Shown in pieces: positions 1 through 11,136 of a stretch of 64,000 nucleotides of DNA. A program made the translations under genes and the position numbers. The stretch is taken from assembly GCA_944990035.1 (NCBI GenBank), contig CALYLX010000150.1:682001-746000 (forward strand). Reading direction: 5' to 3'. Each line of letters begins with the position of its first letter. The stretch's first letter is position 1. The notes under the pieces are model-generated. The model saw only the letters and a list, made by a program, of their open reading frames with translations. It ran no database searches and was not told the DNA's origin. Source of the DNA: Clitopilus passeckerianus (lineage: Eukaryota; Basidiomycota; Agaricomycetes; Agaricales; Entolomataceae).

Positions 1-654
1 ACAGGACAGTCAGGATATTTGATTCCAGGTCGCCAGGTACTGGCGTTGGTGCATTATTGGGAAGCGACGTTGAATCTCTTCGGTGGGACCCTTGGGAGCC
101 TCACGGATTCTACGTTTCTTTGGAAAATGGACTGGTACTTAACTTTGATGCACGGACGCTTCCTTCCAACTTAGACTCGCCCTCTCCTGCCCGGTTCACG
201 CTCTCAGCCCATGATGGGGCTGTATCGTCCGTTGACGTCAACCCTCACATCAAGGGTTGTCTGGCTACGGGTGGTACCGACAAGATGGTGAAGGTGTGGA
301 ACATTAACGAGGACGGCGAAGGCGGGAAGAAAAATATCAGCTTGGCAACCTCAAGAGATCTAGGGGTGGTAAGTTCGACCTTTCTGCAGATTTGAAAAAG
401 GCTGAATAGTCTTCCAGGGCAAGGTCTTTTCTGTAGCATGGTCCCCAGACGATCCTCTCACCCTCGCAGCGGGAGGATCCCAGGCCAAGCTTCAGCTATG
501 GGATGTCGGCGCAAATACAGGCGTACGCAAAACATTTGGTTCCAAGCTGCGCGAAGCGGGAAAAGCGCTCAAGGAGAAGGAAGCTGCCCATGGCGGCGTC
601 ATTAGCGTTGAAAGCGACGACGAAGACCAAAGCGGGGATGAAGGAGATGACTAG
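1..654 (+). CDS. PWP1: PWP1-like WD40-repeat protein, C-terminal part
   Basis: This is the 3' part of a WD40-repeat protein that resembles Pwp1, a nucleolar protein of 60S ribosome biogenesis. The frame is open from base 3 at the window edge, so the start lies upstream. Exon 1 runs to 368, a 49-base intron (369-417) follows, and exon 2 runs 418-654. Visible WD40 signatures are HDGAVSSVDVNP, ATGGTDKMVKVWNI, VFSVAWSPDDP and LAAGGSQAKLQLWDV. The protein ends in an acidic tail (VESDDEDQSGDEGDD), as Pwp1 does. The family assignment rests on blade order and the acidic tail. It could be another nucleolar WD40 protein, but the combination fits Pwp1 best. Confidence 0.8.
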
Positions 655-815
655 CGTATAGATCTTCTGTGTATCTCACCAGATATTTGCTCAAGATGAT
701 GGGTTCCGCAATTGTAGTTTGTTATGGATTTGTATCAAGGCGTGATATGGTATAAAAATCCAAGCAAAGCGATATTAGATTAGGTATGCGTTAGAATATT
801 GTTCGTGTCCCAAGT

Positions 816-2680
816 CTATTTTCTCCATCTATATGAAATATCTCTGGGAGTTTTGGGCAACATGATCATGGTCTAGACACAAATGAATGAATAAAAATAT
901 TTCCAGTGAAGAATGAATCTGCAGCTTACGTGGTAGTTGTGCTCGGGCACCTGATCTATCCTCAATTCCATCTGGCGGACAAAGGTCGAAATAACCGTGC
1001 CAAGTTGGAGGTAGGCGAACTGTTCACCAATACACCTGTGCTTGCCGGCACCGAAAGGCTGGTAAGGACTCTCTGTACCCTTGCTGACTGCGCCGAAACC
1101 GTAGTCGATCTTCTCTCCATTCTGATCCTCGTACATCTTGAAGGCCTGGGCAGCAACACCTTCGGGATCAGTCCACCTGTAGGGGTCCCATTCGAAGGGA
1201 CTCTTCCAGATGCGAGGGTCGGTTTGGCTGACAAGGGGAGAGGCAAGGACGTAGTGACCCTTGGGAACGACGTAGGTGGTGTTTTCGCTGGGAGAGGAGA
1301 GGGAGGCAGGAACGACGACATCGTCACGGACGGCGCGCATGATACTGTGGATAGGGGGGTGCATGCGGAGGGTCTCACGGATGATGGCGTCCATGACGGG
1401 GAGAGTGCGGAGTTCTTCGTAAGTAGGCGAGCGGAATGAACCATCGGGACTACCGAAGTGCTTGATTTGTTCCTGGTAGAGGGCCTCCTGAACTTCGGGG
1501 TTGTTGGCGAGATGGAGGAGAGTCCAAGAACCGGTGGCAGAGCTGGTGTGTTGACCGGCCATGAGGAGAGCAATCATGATGTGCGCAATTTCATGGTCCT
1601 TCAGAGGGGTGCCGTTGCGGTAGGTTTGTTGCATGAGGGCCTCGATCATATCGAATTCACCTGCGTTACCGTCTTGCCTACGCTTCCTGATGATGTCAAC
1701 ATAGAAGGCGCTCATCTTGGCGTTAGCCTTGTCACGCTTGTAGTAGCTGGGAAGGGGAAGGTTGGGGAATAAGAAGTTCATGGGAGTGAATCCACCGTCG
1801 AGATCATTGTAGAGGTCGGAGAAAGACTTGTCCATGCCGTTACGAACTTCCTTGCCTTGAAGAGTCCTGGACGCGGTAAGAATAGTAATTTCCTGGAGGA
1901 CCTTGAGAACGTCAAAGGTCTCCCATTCCTTGCCAGTAGAGTGAGAAGCAGCGAAGGCGCGGTCGTGCTTAAGGAATTCTTCAACCTCTTCCTCAATCAT
2001 ACCGACGTAGGCACGGAGATTGTCCGTGGAGAGGCCGACTTTGACGAACTTCTTCTGCTCCATGAACTTTTCGTTGGGGACGTCATAAACCACGTCTTTA
2101 CCGAAGACGGGAGTCGTGAGGTGCTACACATACTGTCAGCAATTGCAATACTCTACGTCGTCGATTTGACTTACAGTGTAGGCATCTTCAGCGTTGAAAA
2201 CAGTTGACTTTCCACCAAGAATGAAGTTGTTGCCTTTTGCACCAACTGCGACGGTGACCTTGCGACCCAAAAGGATGAAGGTGAAGACATCGCCGTACTA
2301 CGCGCAGATACGCGTTAATATACCGTGAAAGAGAAAATATTGCGGTCGACTGACCTTCTCGCGACATTCAAAGAAGAACCTCATGGGGTCATTACCATAC
2401 TGAATGGCTGAACCAACAATTGGCAACCAATGGAAAACAATAGGGGGTTCTGAGGGGTTGCGAGGTCGGATCTAATAACGCGTGCCCTTCAGAATTGCGA
2501 GTAAGCTGAAGAAAAACGACCACGTACCAGTTGCCACAAGACATTGAGAATGATGGAGACCAAAGGAATATTGACACAGAGAAGAATGGCATTTCTAGTC
2601 GTTATAGAGGGTAGAACAGTCTCCGTGAAGTAGTCCTGGAACGGAATGGTTCCATTCGCCGCAGAGGCAAAGGAAGACAT
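816..2680 (-). CDS. ERG11: Lanosterol 14-alpha-demethylase, cytochrome P450 CYP51
   Basis: This P450 removes the 14-alpha-methyl group from lanosterol or eburicol in the ER during ergosterol synthesis; it is the azole target. Five exons are supported (2528-2680, 2355-2471, 2175-2297, 930-2123, 816-872) and sum to 547 residues, normal for the family. The N terminus holds a hydrophobic membrane anchor ([19 protein letters not shown]). The I-helix motif [12 protein letters not shown], the K-helix ExxR (ETLR) and the heme-binding loop [12 protein letters not shown] with its cysteine ligand are intact. The last small exon supplies the conserved end [19 protein letters not shown] chose the ATG at 2680 because it leads directly into the anchor; an in-frame ATG at 2761 would add a long polar leader. 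No sign of damage. Confidence 0.95.
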
Positions 2681-2880
2681 GGCGAACGATGAAGGTGAAG
2701 GACAGTCTGGTGGTCGCTTGCTGGCTTCGGCTTTATTGCACTTTTTTTGATGGCACGTCAAAATAAAATCGAACCACTCTCATTTGATCGTTGGACCCTA
2801 ACAAAGTGGATAGTGACCAAGGGATATGTGTGTATTATATGGGAAAATATCGTACATTCATTATATAGATACATCTAAGT

Positions 2881-5797
2881 CTAGGCAGGAAGGAAATCAA
2901 CCCTACAACGCGTACCAAGGAAATATTTCTCTACTTTGACCGGAATAGACGAACCCATGGGAATATCTGCATGATCCAGACTGACCACGCCGTTCATCCC
3001 AAGTTCCTCAACGTATACGTCGGCTACAAACTTTGTCGTGACGGGATTAGAGATTGTGTTAGACAGGATCGTTCCGGTGAGGTTCTTCAACGGGTAGGCT
3101 TCGTACTCAACGCCCCGCTTTACACCCTCAATGTGCTGGTGCATGAGCATAACTTGCCAGAACCGATTGTGAAACTTTCCAATACTGCTTTTAACACGAG
3201 CACTTTCGTGGACGACTGGGATCAGGACAGCCATGTCCGCTTCATTGAATGGAGGGGATGCTTTGGGAGCCGATCCTCCCAGCAAAGCATGGTGGATCTG
3301 CCAGTGATGGACAAGGTCCAAATATCGACGCAAAGGCGAAGTGGAGCGTAGATACCCTTCCTCCTTCGGCACACCAAGGACGAAGTGCTCCCGGGCTTCC
3401 AAGGAAAAACCTGCACTTCCAGCCCCAGATTCGTATATGAGGGGATTTTTGTAAGATATGTAGCCGTTCTTGGTTCTATTGTTGAGGAGTGCGTCCAAGC
3501 GTTCGAATGGAGCAGGGGTAGCCATGAAACGGCGGATACCTGGGATGCCTTTCTCTAAGAGGAACATGGATGAAACACGGGACGCAATCTTCGCCATTTC
3601 AGCAACTGCTCCTCGTGAACCTGAGTCGCTGTCTTCGCAGTTCCAAGCCCTGTAAAATAGGCTGGGGAACCCGCGGAATTGAGTTGGCTCTAGGATGGGT
3701 ACCGTGGATTTCATGGTCTCCCGTGAAGGGTTGACGAATTCAATATTTGGCATCGACAGGTTATAGACACCGTCCCGATACCGGCGCTTGACCATGTACG
3801 ATGCAGCCGTGAACAAATCTTTGAGTGCTTCAACCTGAGATGCCGGTAGGGGAGGTTGCCGGAGGGACTTTGGTTCTCCTCCGAAAGGGTACAAGGCTGG
3901 AGCTGGGGCCGCACCTAATGCCGCGTCTACTTGATCATACGAGACGACCTTGATGTCCCGTACAAGACCAGCCCTAACCTTGTGGTCCAGGATGTCTCCC
4001 GCCGGGTTGAGTTTGGCACTAAATGTCAGGACATTCGTGGGTTTGTCCTTCCTTGCTCCTAGTGACAGGCCGAACTCAGGGTCCTGCATGAGCGTTTTTG
4101 GGAACATGGGCCAACTGCGGTGGTTGAGGTAGACGGTTTCCAGCTGCCGAGCAGCCTCGGTGGCAAGGTAGTGAGTTGGTGGTATGAGGGAGGCGGGGTC
4201 AGCTATGTGGACATGAACCCATAGGTTATCAGGCTCTGAAGGTATCCGTTCTACGGAGAGGCCATCATCAAGCTCTTCGGCATGCGGTTCGTCGATAACA
4301 TAGACTGGGAGGTTGCCGAAATCGTGTCGAACGGCCTCCAGAGGGTCTGAGCGATGAAGGTCGTTGGGGCCGATAGGATCGTTGCCGCTAATCTTTTGCA
4401 ATCCCAACTCTGCCAACTCCTTTCGTCTCTGAGCCCGAGGGGACGTTTCCTCTGGCTCAACATCGATACCAAGCTCCGGGAAAAGCATGGTGATATCCTG
4501 CCAGGGTGCAAAGACGCCTAGATCAATAAGCGCGCGATGAACTACATGATCGTCAATGCGCTGCTCGTCGGGACGTATGGCTTTTATAATGGCACTCTGG
4601 CCGAGGGAGTAGGGGTCAGATTGAATTGATCTCGTACGTCGAACGGAGTTCTTGAGGAAACTGAGGATGATCATGTCGTCGGGTGTCCAGGTGTGCGTAG
4701 CAGGAGACACGCTAGGTCCGTCGTTTGCAGATTCAGCATGTATAGCCTGGTTGGCTGCGATGACATCTCGAGCTCTCGAAGCGAAAGCCTGGATTGGTCC
4801 TTCTTCCCGCATTCTCGTCCAGCTCTGCATCTGTAGAATCTCGTCGACTTGGGATTGGGGCCGAACGTAGAATATTCCGTTGGAGGAATATAGCGGGCCG
4901 GCCACGAAGTAAGTAGGGTTGTTCATCATGTGTTTGTGAGTGGCAAAGATGTGGTAAATGTCACAATTGCCAGGCTTTGTGAGTAGTGCTGCGTCAGAAA
5001 CGGATATCCGCTCCCATTCATCGGGGTCTTGAGACCTCACATCCTGATAGAGGTTCACGCTACGGCTTGATGCGCCATGCAAGGCTGGTTCCATGCGTTT
5101 TTCAATATCTCGTATGTGTTTGAGTAGTTCGATTCTTGCGTTGATTTCAGGTTTGGAACTGACCAGGGCGAGGTCAGTCGAGCCGCATCTCTGAATGTAT
5201 TCGTATGGGACAACATCAGGCACCGAGAACTGACATCGTGTGCTGCTGGCCACCAGATTTCACCCGAGGACATGAGGACGCAATATCTCATATTTCGAGC
5301 CACAATGGTTTGGCCAAGAATGATGCCATGACCGGTCGTCAAGTTTCTAATATAAATATGGAATGAGCGTAATTTCATGGTGTAGGTTTACACCACTTAC
5401 CGCCGAGTCTCCACAAAAGTACCAGGAGCTAATACCTCGCTTGTTGACACCTCACTCTCTACTGGCCCAGCCTCCGCGTCATACATGTCAAACTTCGACT
5501 TCTCGGTCGTAGGGGCTCTCTCAGCAGAGAGAGTCACTAGTTTCGCCCTAATATTCTGCTTCTCTGCGCGTCTGTTTGTGTGTTTCCAGCCTAGGGTTCT
5601 TTCGCTAGCCGGTCGACCATGGTCATAGTGGCCGAAGCCAGGCGGTCGGTCCCTCGAGTCTGTTTTCCGTCATAGGCGCGCTTTTTCTCAAGATGTCGGT
5701 TCTCTAAGACGGTGTGAGATGAAGCATTGCGACAGAATAGATCGCCTGTCCTGCAACGGAGGAATTTCTGGGACTCGGTGAGTGATCGTCTGTGCAT
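2881..5797 (-). CDS. DSS1: Dss1/RNB-type 3'-5' exoribonuclease, probably mitochondrial; frame broken near 5233
   Basis: An RNase II/RNB-domain exoribonuclease, probably the mitochondrial degradosome nuclease Dss1. A single 790-codon stretch (2881-5253) holds the RNB domain. Catalytic acidic residues are visible in YVIDEPHAEELDDGLSVE, followed by HIADPASLIPP and the late RNB motif STSPLRRYLDLVHHWQIHHALL. Upstream, the exon ending GTFVETRR joins, through an intron with donor near 5400, to NLTTGHGIILGQ and a conserved SSGEIW stretch. The frame then changes by one base near 5228-5240, just before QFSVPDVVP, and no GT-AG intron of the right length explains it. The 5' end is unresolved: coding-like sequence in another frame reaches an ATG at 5797 with a basic, mitochondrial-like leader, but a second frame change near 5600 would be needed. 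The next gene starts divergently at 5891. Confidence 0.8.
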
Positions 5798-5890
5798 AAG
5801 TGACGGCTTCCATATTTAGCGATTCGAAATTTTGGACTTTGCCGGCCCGCTTCCCCTTGAGGACTTTCTTCGCACAAACTTTTATCTTCC

Positions 5891-6890
5891 ATGTTCAAAC
5901 GCGTAGAAAAGCGGCGGAGAAAGCAAGCTGAAGAGGAGGAACTGGGCTTAGATGGGGATCTCAAGCAAGTTCTGGGACTCAACGACACAGATTCGGAAGA
6001 GTCCGATTCTAGTTCAGGCTCTGAAGATGAAGGCGGCTCTGAGGATGGCGAAAACCATGTCTTTGCTGAATTCCCTGACGAGGAGCTCGAGGGCGAAGGC
6101 GAAGCAGAGCTCGATGATGAGGAGGGCTTTGATGTACCAATAAAGGAGGCTCTGAGAGAACCTATCATCGTTGTTTCTGTTCAGCCCGTGGTCAAGGCTT
6201 GTGTGGTCTGCCCAGGGAAATCTCTGAAAACTGAAGAAATGGTCACCCTGCATCGAAAATCCAATGCATGTACGGTTTAATTCTGCATACTGAGGCCCCG
6301 AACTAACGTCATTTGACTTGACCTCAGACGCATGAGCGACGTTTTAAGCAATTCAAAGAAGCTGCCGCCCAAGCTGAACCCGATGGGAGTTCCTTGGATA
6401 TTGTACAACGGCATCTGAAATCCAAACTAGCTACACGTCCGAACGCAGGAGAATCAAACAGGGCTGCAAAACGAGTGAGCAATATCTATTGTGATGGGTC
6501 TATCCACTAATTGAAACTTATGAGCAGAAAGCCCGGGCAGCCTTTCTCAAAGCCAAACGAGCGAAGCAGAAGGAAAAGGCAAAGGTTAAAGCTGCGAAGA
6601 AAAAGCAGGAAGTCGAGGGGTCACCGTCGACAGAACCTGCCAAGAAGAAGCTGAAAGCTGATGGGCAGGCCAGCCCCACGAAGCCGAAGCAGAAAATGAC
6701 AGATGCCACTGTTGACGAGGCAGCCACCGACAAGACATCTATGAAAAGCGCTGCGGCTTTAGAAAAGGTTGTGGCAAAAGCAACTATATCATCCATTGCT
6801 AGATCGACTGCACAACGAGCGAAACAAGCTCGAAAACAGGCTTTGACGGGGAAAACGAAGGAGCGAAAGCCGGGTACAATAACGACATAG
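5891..6890 (+). CDS. Lysine-rich, nucleolar-type protein with a CxxC/H-rich finger-like segment
   Basis: Three exons (5891-6274, 6328-6474, 6528-6890; introns of 53 bases each) encode about 297 residues. The N terminus is basic, followed by a long acidic stretch (DTDSEESDSSSGSEDE), then a segment ACVVCPGK...LHRKSNAC...THERRFKQF with the spacing of a degenerate C2H2 zinc finger. The C-terminal half is dominated by KAK/KKK clusters that look like nuclear or nucleolar localisation signals. This layout is common among fungal ribosome-assembly factors, so a nucleolar role is inferred. I do not recognise a named family. The start follows a short divergent promoter shared with the RNB-exonuclease gene. 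Confidence 0.75.
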
Positions 6891-7005
6891 GTCATAGTTG
6901 GTGGATTTCAAAGTCCTTTTACTAGAGATTAAAGGTAACGAATGTTGTACTAGTGGAATCGACATATATCCAGATCGTAATAAATACAAATGTCCATTGG
7001 AATCA

Positions 7006-8713
7006 TCATGCAAGGGTTTGCAGTACACGGTCTGTGGATTTTAGGACCTACATGAATGGATCTCAGTGATATTCAGCAAGATATTTCAAGGCGTCATACC
7101 TGGTGAATGTCTGGTCTCTGTGCAGGATCGACCTTCAGCATACTATCAATGAGATCCTTCAACCCCTGCGAATACGCGGAGTTGGGATGCTTGTATTGCG
7201 CGTTGAGTACAGCCATAGCTATTGAACCTCCTTGTTCCGTAGTCTGCGTATTCTCGAAAGGTGAATGAGAGTATGCTAGCGCAAAGAGCGTGCATCCAAG
7301 GGACTACCGGCATAAGAATTAGGGACAGTTCCAAGCCAGGAATGGTTGTGGGAGATATTTACCCAGATGTCAACTTTCTCGTCAAGCGTCAGCCCAGTCT
7401 TGACATCGAACAGTTCTGGGGCGCGGTACGCCATCGTGCACTGCTCTGCAGCAATGTCCTGGGGCTATCTTAGATTCCCTCCGGTGCGAATCATCAAGGA
7501 GCACCTACTTGCTGCAACAACGCTTGTGAGCGGTTTTCAATGGGAATTCTAGCCTTTGTTGTGCTTCCAAAGTCCATAAGAATAGGTGTTACACCATCGT
7601 CGGCAAGCATAATATTCCTAGATCTCGTTCAGCAAGGTGATGGCCCACGCGACAAAACGGCACTTACCCAGGCTTCAAATCCCTGTGTGCGTATGGTACA
7701 ATATCAGAACCAGCTGCATCTGCGTCCCCGTTGTGTTGCAAATGCGAGAGTTCCTCATCGCCATCAAACACGGTATCTCCTTCTTCCACTCTCTGCGTTG
7801 TCATTAGCGGTACGCTGACTGAATCTTGCCCGTCCACATTTCCTTCTTGTTGGGGGAACCGCTCCTGCTCGTCTGACAGCCTGTTCTGGAGGCGAGGTGC
7901 GTCATTGCCGGCTTGATTGCTAGGTCCAGCCTTAGCACGGTAGGTGTGCATTGCCCGGACGGCCTCGCAGGTGCCTTTAAACCAACGCAGCATTTCTTGT
8001 TCGGAGAAATGTTTGCGGTTGACGACATTGGCATTGATTGCATCTTGCAAATTTCCTCGCTAAGTTTGTTGAGAAACTGAAGGTTCGCTCTGTGTGAAGC
8101 TGAAATACCTTGTACAAGGGGAGGAACAAATACACAATTTTGCCTTCACCCTCAGGGTCTTGCACAACTGCCGAGTCCTATGAGGTGGTATTAGAATCCT
8201 GCAGTGTACGATAATTTATGAAGAACCAACCAATATCCTGATAATGTTAGGATGCCTGCAGGGGGGTTAGCTCTCAGTATGACGCTAAGCTTCCGAACAC
8301 AACTCACTTGAACCTCCTGTATGCCTCGACCTCCCGCATCGCAATCTTAACATCTTCCGAGCCACTAGGGCATCTTATCTTCTTCAGTGCAAATTGGCGC
8401 TGATATAAAGGCCAGGCATAAGCATGACAGTACTTAAGAACCGCAGTCTGATATTGCTCACCCCACTGTGCTCATCCTGCGCAAGGTATACGAACGAGAA
8501 GCCTCCTTCGCCAAGCACTTTCACTATTTGAACTGAAGATGCAATATTAGTTCCATACGACTGTATACAACCGGAAACTAGCTCACACGTTCGTCCATTA
8601 ATCTTCACTTTGGCTGACTGTTGACATATGCAGGAGGTTATCGCGTATAGGGCATCCTTCGCCTGGTCCTTGATAACGTCCAAAGCTTGAAATAGTTGTG
8701 AATAGCCGCTCAT
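7006..8713 (-). CDS. Ser/Thr protein kinase of the NAK family, STK16/Env7-like
   Basis: A protein kinase of the NAK family, most like STK16 and yeast Env7, which act in membrane traffic. Ten exons sum exactly to 408 codons plus stop (8587-8713, 8462-8532, 8308-8399, 8231-8255, 8109-8177, 7668-8059, 7509-7617, 7363-7458, 7100-7303, 7006-7047). Visible are the glycine loop LGEGGFSFVYLA, the ATP lysine in FALKKI, the catalytic loop AHRDLKPGNILL, DFGS at the magnesium site, the APE-type motif MAYRAPELF and DIWSLGC. About 90 polar residues are inserted between the hinge helix and the catalytic loop. The exon at 8231-8255 is only 25 bases. The start at 8713 is the first ATG that leads into the conserved SQLFQALDVIKDQAKDAL region. 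Confidence 0.88.
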
Positions 8714-9031
8714 GTTGAGCTCGGTGCTTGTTTGTAGTTCTGGGGATATAAAGGAACTCTTGAAAGTGTCGCAGTCGCCGCACGCCGGACTGGTGACGGG
8801 GACGTGGATGTGTGAACGAGTGTACAGCCACTGACAACCATTCATAGCCGTCGCCGACTTCCTGGTTGTTGGTGGATTTCAAAATGAGGATCCTCTTATC
8901 ATGCATCGTACATTATGTGTATTTGTAGAGAAAGAGGAGATAACACAGCAATCCGTCTATGTTTTTGTTTTCTAAAAGTACAGGGTATACGAAGAATTTA
9001 CGGTCGTCTAGCTTACGATACTATCCGATTA

Positions 9032-10204
9032 TTATAGAATTTGCTCTCGCCACAAGTAGAGTAAGAGGCCAAGCAAAACAGCAATTACAATGTGATCAAA
9101 TTCCTCTGGTCGTTGGTATGACCATCGTGAGCACCAAGACTCGCATAACCTGGTATGCTACGATCCAAACTCGCGTGAGACGGAGATCCATGCGCTCTGA
9201 GAGGTCGGTGCTTACGTGGAGACGTTCAATCTGCTGTTCTAACTTTTCTTGCTTCCAATGCATGATATCATTTCCGGTGCCCAACGGCTCGAGCTCGAGC
9301 TCTCCAGCAAGTTTTTTAGCGGCGTTTAGTGAGAAGAGAATCCTCCCAGGTCTGTGTCTGCTGGGCTCTGTCATAGAATTGGTCGTTAATCAGGTAAGTC
9401 TACAGCGTCAGCTGCTCATGACATACTGGGGTATACAATATAAGGGATTATAGCTTCTTTCTTGCGAATAGATTGCAATTCAGGCAGTCCTTGTTCTAGT
9501 TCATATTCAGTGACAAATCTGAAGATGGTTAGTTCATTGTCGACGATCTGCATTGAAGGGGCTCACTGAGTGGTAAGGCAATTCCGACAGCATCGGACAC
9601 GGCAAGACCAGAAGATATCTCGCACATTCGGGGCAGGGCCAAAGCAGAACTGTTTGAGGAACATTGCGCACATCAGCAACCCCAAAAGACGCAAGTGGAG
9701 ATAAGGGTGCTCACATGACAGAAGTTGTCAAAGGTGAGGCTAGTGTATTTCGGTTCGCTCATGTCAAGAGGACACTCAGGTAGACCATCTACGAGCCCCA
9801 AAGACTGTCGCCACACAGAGAGAGACGATTTGGAGAGAAGCAAGGACCGCAGGCATTTAGATGTGCGCGATAAAGCGAGTAGGTCCATAGGGTGTAAATG
9901 CCCGAATACCTAGGGGCACTTTAGTACTCTGCACATTGATATAGACAGCAGATATATGAACCTCGTACAGAACATCCGTCGGTAAGTCTTTGAGCAGACT
10001 CAAAGCGCCTACTTGCACATTTCGGCTGGATTTTGTCGAGAGGCGTGAAATGAGATTTAGACGCCGGCCGGCATTCTTAAATTCACCGGGGCTGGAAGAC
10101 GTTGGCGAGGGGCGAGATTGGTCGTCATCGTCGTTGAATACGAACAGATGAGCTCTACGCCCATCAGGTTTTCGAGGGGGTGCTGTTATATAATTGAAGA
10201 TCAT
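9032..10204 (-). CDS. F-box protein with CxxC-rich centre and hydrophobic C-terminal tail
   Basis: Six exons (9962-10204, 9715-9909, 9567-9649, 9427-9518, 9216-9367, 9032-9157) sum to 296 codons plus stop. The F-box is LKDLPTDVLYEVFGHLHPMDLL followed by LSRTSKCLRSLLL at about residues 71-105; such proteins recruit substrates to SCF ubiquitin ligases through Skp1. A cysteine-rich stretch follows (CHFCFGPAPN...CRVRCCRNCL), typical of a large agaricomycete F-box family, then the coiled segment KLEQQIERLH and HTRLCESW. The final exon ends with the hydrophobic run HIVIAVLLGLLLYLW and a short charged tail, which looks like a C-terminal membrane anchor. The splice model keeps frame throughout, but the last junction rests on one acceptor choice. 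Confidence 0.8.
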
Positions 10205-11136
10205 GCTGGAGGCGAAAGGAGGAGTTGGGGCATAGCCAACCAGTGGATGGAGGAATCAAATAAAGCAGAGTCTCCGTGACAGTGAGGTGTGACAACAGGC
10301 ATCAGGGAGTGCGAGTGTGGGGAAATGGCTAGATAAGGTCAACAGGGACAGACTAAAATCAAGAAACGTGCTAATTCCTATGATCCGAACTGTACAAACT
10401 CAATTCTTTGACTTTTGGTGGCGCTTCGGCCAGTGGGCCAACTGAGGAAAATGTGAAAAAAAAATGCAAACGAAGATAGGGGAGCCGAAGTTTTCAGCAA
10501 GGTGACTCGCAACGGCATCAGTAAACCCTGGCGCATTATTGAAAAACAAAAGTTCCTGGTGAAAGGCAGACTGAATCTGGGATAGTCATAACGTTATGCG
10601 TCCAAGAAGACTGCCCTGCATTCCAACTTCCATGATCGGCGACTACTTTTTGAAAGGACTCATTCACGGCTTCATGGGGATGCTGTTTTGTGTTGGAGCC
10701 AGAGCCAGTCCATAGATTCATGGAATTGGGGTTTGGAGGGCCTCAAGGCGACCGCACGTACGACAAGGATGACGCCTCAGTACTCAACTGACATAGTTAA
10801 TAGTATCCGGAGATGGAACGGATTAAACGATAGAGGCCGTAGCCACCTACAACAGGGCCCTACAACAGTGACCATTCGATACGATGCTCATGATCCTTGA
10901 TGGCGTCTTATCAGGGACATGGCGGAGGTACAGTAGGGTTCGACAAAGGGTTTCTAGTAAGGATCTTGTGGTGTAATCTGCCTCAAGGACTGACGGTCGT
11001 ATCCCTCCACAGAGAGGGCTCGGCGGCCTACAGCAAGGCTCTAATGCATTTCTGCAATCTCCAAAAACATTAGAAAAAGTCCACTGAGTAGTCCAAGGGG
11101 AGAAAGATAAAACACATCGAATGACCCCGAGATATA
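10205..11136. other. Intergenic, about 930 bases; no gene recognised
   Basis: The stretch lies between the F-box gene start (10204, minus) and the 3' end of the disordered-protein gene (11137). Its short open frames lack any family signature, splice structure or codon bias that I can recognise. It should contain the F-box promoter near 10205-10400 and the terminator of the neighbour near 11000-11136. Confidence 0.5.

Noticed and set aside
906..1439. Long plus-strand open frames inside CYP51 and other genes
   Set aside because: They are antisense shadows of strongly conserved coding exons and carry no family motif.
2971..3655. Plus-strand open frames opposite the RNB domain
   Set aside because: Antisense shadows of the exoribonuclease.
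8959..9453. Plus-strand open frame of 164 codons over the F-box gene
   Set aside because: It has no motif, and the opposite strand gives a consistent spliced F-box protein.
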